64,000 nt of DNA, taken from positions 115,690 to 179,689 of the forward strand of contig NZ_BBMB01000006.1 in assembly GCF_000971235.1 (NCBI RefSeq). Direction: 5' to 3'. Both the position numbers and the translations under genes were made by a program. Source of the DNA: Demequina subtropica (lineage in GTDB: Bacteria > Actinomycetota > Actinomycetes > Actinomycetales > Demequinaceae). The notes beneath the pieces were generated by a model. That model was not told the origin of the DNA. It was given only the letters and a program-made list of their open reading frames with translations, and searched no databases. Below, piece after piece: positions 62,517-64,000 of the stretch; the stretch's first letter is position 1, and the number at the start of each line of letters is the position of its first letter.

Positions 62517-63827
62517 CTACTCGACCTCCGCCCCGAGGGCTGCGAGCTTGCCTCGGAAGTTCTCGTAGCCGCGGTCGATGATCCCGATGCCGCGCACGGT
62601 GGACGTGCCCTCGGCCGTGAGCGCCGCGATGAGGTGCGAGAAGCCTCCGCGCAGGTCCGGCACCTCGATGTCCGCCGCCTTGAGCGGCGTCGGGCCCGAG
62701 ATTACGGCCGAGTGCTGGAAGTTGCGCGCGCCGAACCGGCACGCGACGTCGCCCAGGCACTCGCGGAACAGCTGGACCTGCGCACCCATCTGGTTGAGCG
62801 CGTCGGTGAAGCCGAAGCGGTTCTCGTAGACCGTCTCGTGGACGATGCTGAGGCCCTTGGCCTGCGTGAGCGCGACGACGAGCGGCTGCTGCCAGTCGGT
62901 CATGAAGCCCGGGTGGACGTCCGTCTGGAGGGCGATCGGCTTGAGGTCGCAGCCCGGGTGGTAGAAGCGGATGCCGTCCCGCACCACCTCGAACTCGCCT
63001 CCCACCTTGCGGAAGACGTTGAGGAACATGCCCATGGTGCGCTGCTGCGCGCCGTGGACGAAGATGTCGCCCTTGGTCGCGAGCGCGGCGGCGGCCCACG
63101 AGCCCACCTCGATGCGGTCGGTGAGCGCGACGTGGTCGTAGCCGCGCAGCCGCTCGACACCCTCGATGGTGATGGACCGGTCGGTGGACACCGAGATGAT
63201 CGCGCCCATCTTCTGGAGCGTGTCGATGAGGTCCTTGATCTCGGGCTCGACGGCGGCACCCTCGAGGTGCGTGATGCCCTCGGCCATCACCGCGGTGAGC
63301 AGCAGCTGCTCGGTCGCGCCCACCGACGGGTACTCGAGCCTGTGCTTGATGCCCTTGAGCCCGTGGGGCGCCGTGAGATAGAGGCCGTCCTCCATCTGCG
63401 TGACGGTCGCGCCGAACTTCTGGAGGATCTCCAGGTGGAAGTCGATCGGGCGGTCGCCGATGCGGCATCCGCCCAGGTCCGGGATGACCGCCTCGCCCAG
63501 GCGGTGCAGCAGCGGCCCGCACAGGAGGATCGGGATGCGGGACGAGCCCGCGTGGGCGGCGATCTGCGCCGCGTCCGCGCGCACCAGGCTCGAGGTGTCC
63601 ATCGCGAGGACCCCCGAGTCGACGTCGTAGTCCACGCCCACGCCGTGCAGGCGGAGCAGCGAGGAGACGACGGCGACGTCGCGGATATCAGGCACATTGC
63701 GCAGGGTCGACGGGGTCGATCCCAGCAACGCGGCCACCATGGCCTTGGAGACGAAGTTCTTCGCGCCGCGGACGGAGATCTCGCCCGTGAGGGGGCGCCC
63801 GCCGGTCACCCGGATGGAGTCGGTCAT
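62517..63827 (-). CDS. murA: UDP-N-acetylglucosamine 1-carboxyvinyltransferase MurA
   Basis: First committed step of peptidoglycan synthesis: transfers enolpyruvate from PEP to UDP-GlcNAc. The 436 residues begin TDSIRVTGGRPLTGEISVRGAKNFVSKAM with the essential Lys of GAKN. The loop DLGGCRIGDRPIDFH keeps the Cys that fosfomycin alkylates; in mycobacteria this is Asp, so this enzyme is of the sensitive type by that criterion. GSSRIPILLCGPLL and ALTAEGTSTVRGIGIIDRGYENF are further family motifs. ATG 63827 chosen by homology; longer frame rejected. Confidence 0.96.
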   Translation of the reverse strand: MTDSIRVTGGRPLTGEISVRGAKNFVSKAMVAALLGSTPSTLRNVPDIRDVAVVSSLLRLHGVGVDYDVDSGVLAMDTSSLVRADAAQIAAHAGSSRIPILLCGPLLHRLGEAVIPDLGGCRIGDRPIDFHLEILQKFGATVTQMEDGLYLTAPHGLKGIKHRLEYPSVGATEQLLLTAVMAEGITHLEGAAVEPEIKDLIDTLQKMGAIISVSTDRSITIEGVERLRGYDHVALTDRIEVGSWAAAALATKGDIFVHGAQQRTMGMFLNVFRKVGGEFEVVRDGIRFYHPGCDLKPIALQTDVHPGFMTDWQQPLVVALTQAKGLSIVHETVYENRFGFTDALNQMGAQVQLFRECLGDVACRFGARNFQHSAVISGPTPLKAADIEVPDLRGGFSHLIAALTAEGTSTVRGIGIIDRGYENFRGKLAALGAEVE

Positions 63828-63879
63828 GGCGCCTATCTTCCCCCATGCCCGCCCCGAGGTCTGCATCGGCAGGTGTCGC

Positions 63880-63885
63880 TACGCT
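63880..63885 (+). promoter_or_regulatory. -10 box of the PfkB-family gene (probable leaderless)
   Basis: TACGCT ends 6 bases before the GTG at 63892. Confidence 0.4.
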
Positions 63886-63891
63886 GTCGGC

Positions 63892-64000
63892 GTGACCGCC
63901 GCCGCACTGTTCGCCGGGCTCGCGACGCTCGACATCGTCCAGCTGGTCGAGCGCCTCCCCGCGCCCAACGAGAAGGTCGCGGCGCTCGAGTTCTCGGTCT
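63892..64000 (+). CDS. PfkB-family carbohydrate kinase, 5' part only
   Basis: The first 36 codons are visible before the window ends. ALFAGLATLDIVQLVERLP followed by APNEKVAAL matches the N-terminus of the ribokinase/PfkB superfamily, where the first strand and the NEKV region form the start of the sugar site. It diverges from murA across 64 bases. The substrate cannot be told from this fragment. Confidence 0.7.
   Translation, partial: MTAAALFAGLATLDIVQLVERLPAPNEKVAALEFSV

Overview
The window is about 72% GC by eye, densely coding, with frequent GTG and TTG starts, TAnnnT -10 boxes and many 1-17 bp gene overlaps. Gene content and order (rplU-rpmA-obg-proB, proA-nadD-rsfS, murA-plsC-gpsA-ddl-DUF3515, rpmB-DAK2-recG-rsmD-coaD-DUF177-rpmF-rnc-mutM, Zn-ribbon forms of L28 and L32, a DosS/DosT-like kinase) point to an actinobacterium of the order Micrococcales. 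The two plant polysaccharide loci suggest a cellulolytic family such as Cellulomonadaceae, Demequinaceae or Promicromonosporaceae. That placement is an inference; no rRNA gene is present.

Layout. 1-12.9 kb: an arabinan or arabino-oligosaccharide locus. It has a GH43 endo-arabinanase-like lipoprotein (+), then on the minus strand a LacI regulator, a solute-binding lipoprotein, two ABC permeases, a GH127 beta-L-arabinofuranosidase-like enzyme with all four expected active-site residues, and a 1638-residue secreted multidomain glycosidase. 13-15.7 kb: a HAD phosphatase, a YtrA-type GntR/membrane protein pair and a DUF1801 protein. 15.8-21.2 kb: tRNA-Ala(GGC), then a tightly overlapping minus-strand chain proA, a 48-residue membrane protein, nadD, an acidic tail-anchored protein, rsfS and two histidine phosphatases. 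21.4-31.8 kb: an unusual P-type ATPase and a DUF2252 protein lie between proA and proB; then obg, rpmA, rplU and RNase E/G.

32-40 kb: cytochrome bd oxidase and its exporter (cydABDC) run directly into a two-GAF histidine kinase. The kinase keeps the heme-ligand His and distal Tyr positions of mycobacterial DosS/DosT. A DevR/NarL-type regulator faces it, and a DevR-like inverted repeat lies upstream of cydA. 40.2-43.9 kb: mutM, rnc, rpmF, DUF177, coaD, rsmD. 43.9-47.1 kb: a cellulose module of divergent cellobiose 2-epimerase and CBM2-GH5_1 endoglucanase genes with a CebR-like operator between them. 47.3-52.6 kb: recG, a DAK2 protein, rpmB, thiL. 52.6-59.6 kb: accessory genes (MDR oxidoreductase, DUF4386, XRE regulator plus membrane protein, MATE exporter, two diguanylate cyclase paralogues, DUF3515). 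59.7-64 kb: ddl, gpsA, an acyltransferase, murA and the start of a PfkB-family kinase.

The most unusual signal is not a gene. The 10-mer GGACGATGCG occurs 22 times exactly, 10 on one strand and 12 on the other. Eighteen of 19 coding copies encode Asp-Asp-Ala or Ala-Ser-Ser with codons that are uncommon here. This looks like DNA-level selection of the kind seen for uptake or recombination signals. A second theme is a set of probable leaderless promoters, each with a TAnnnT box 6-8 bases before the start codon. No CRISPR array, insertion sequence, prophage or rRNA was seen.
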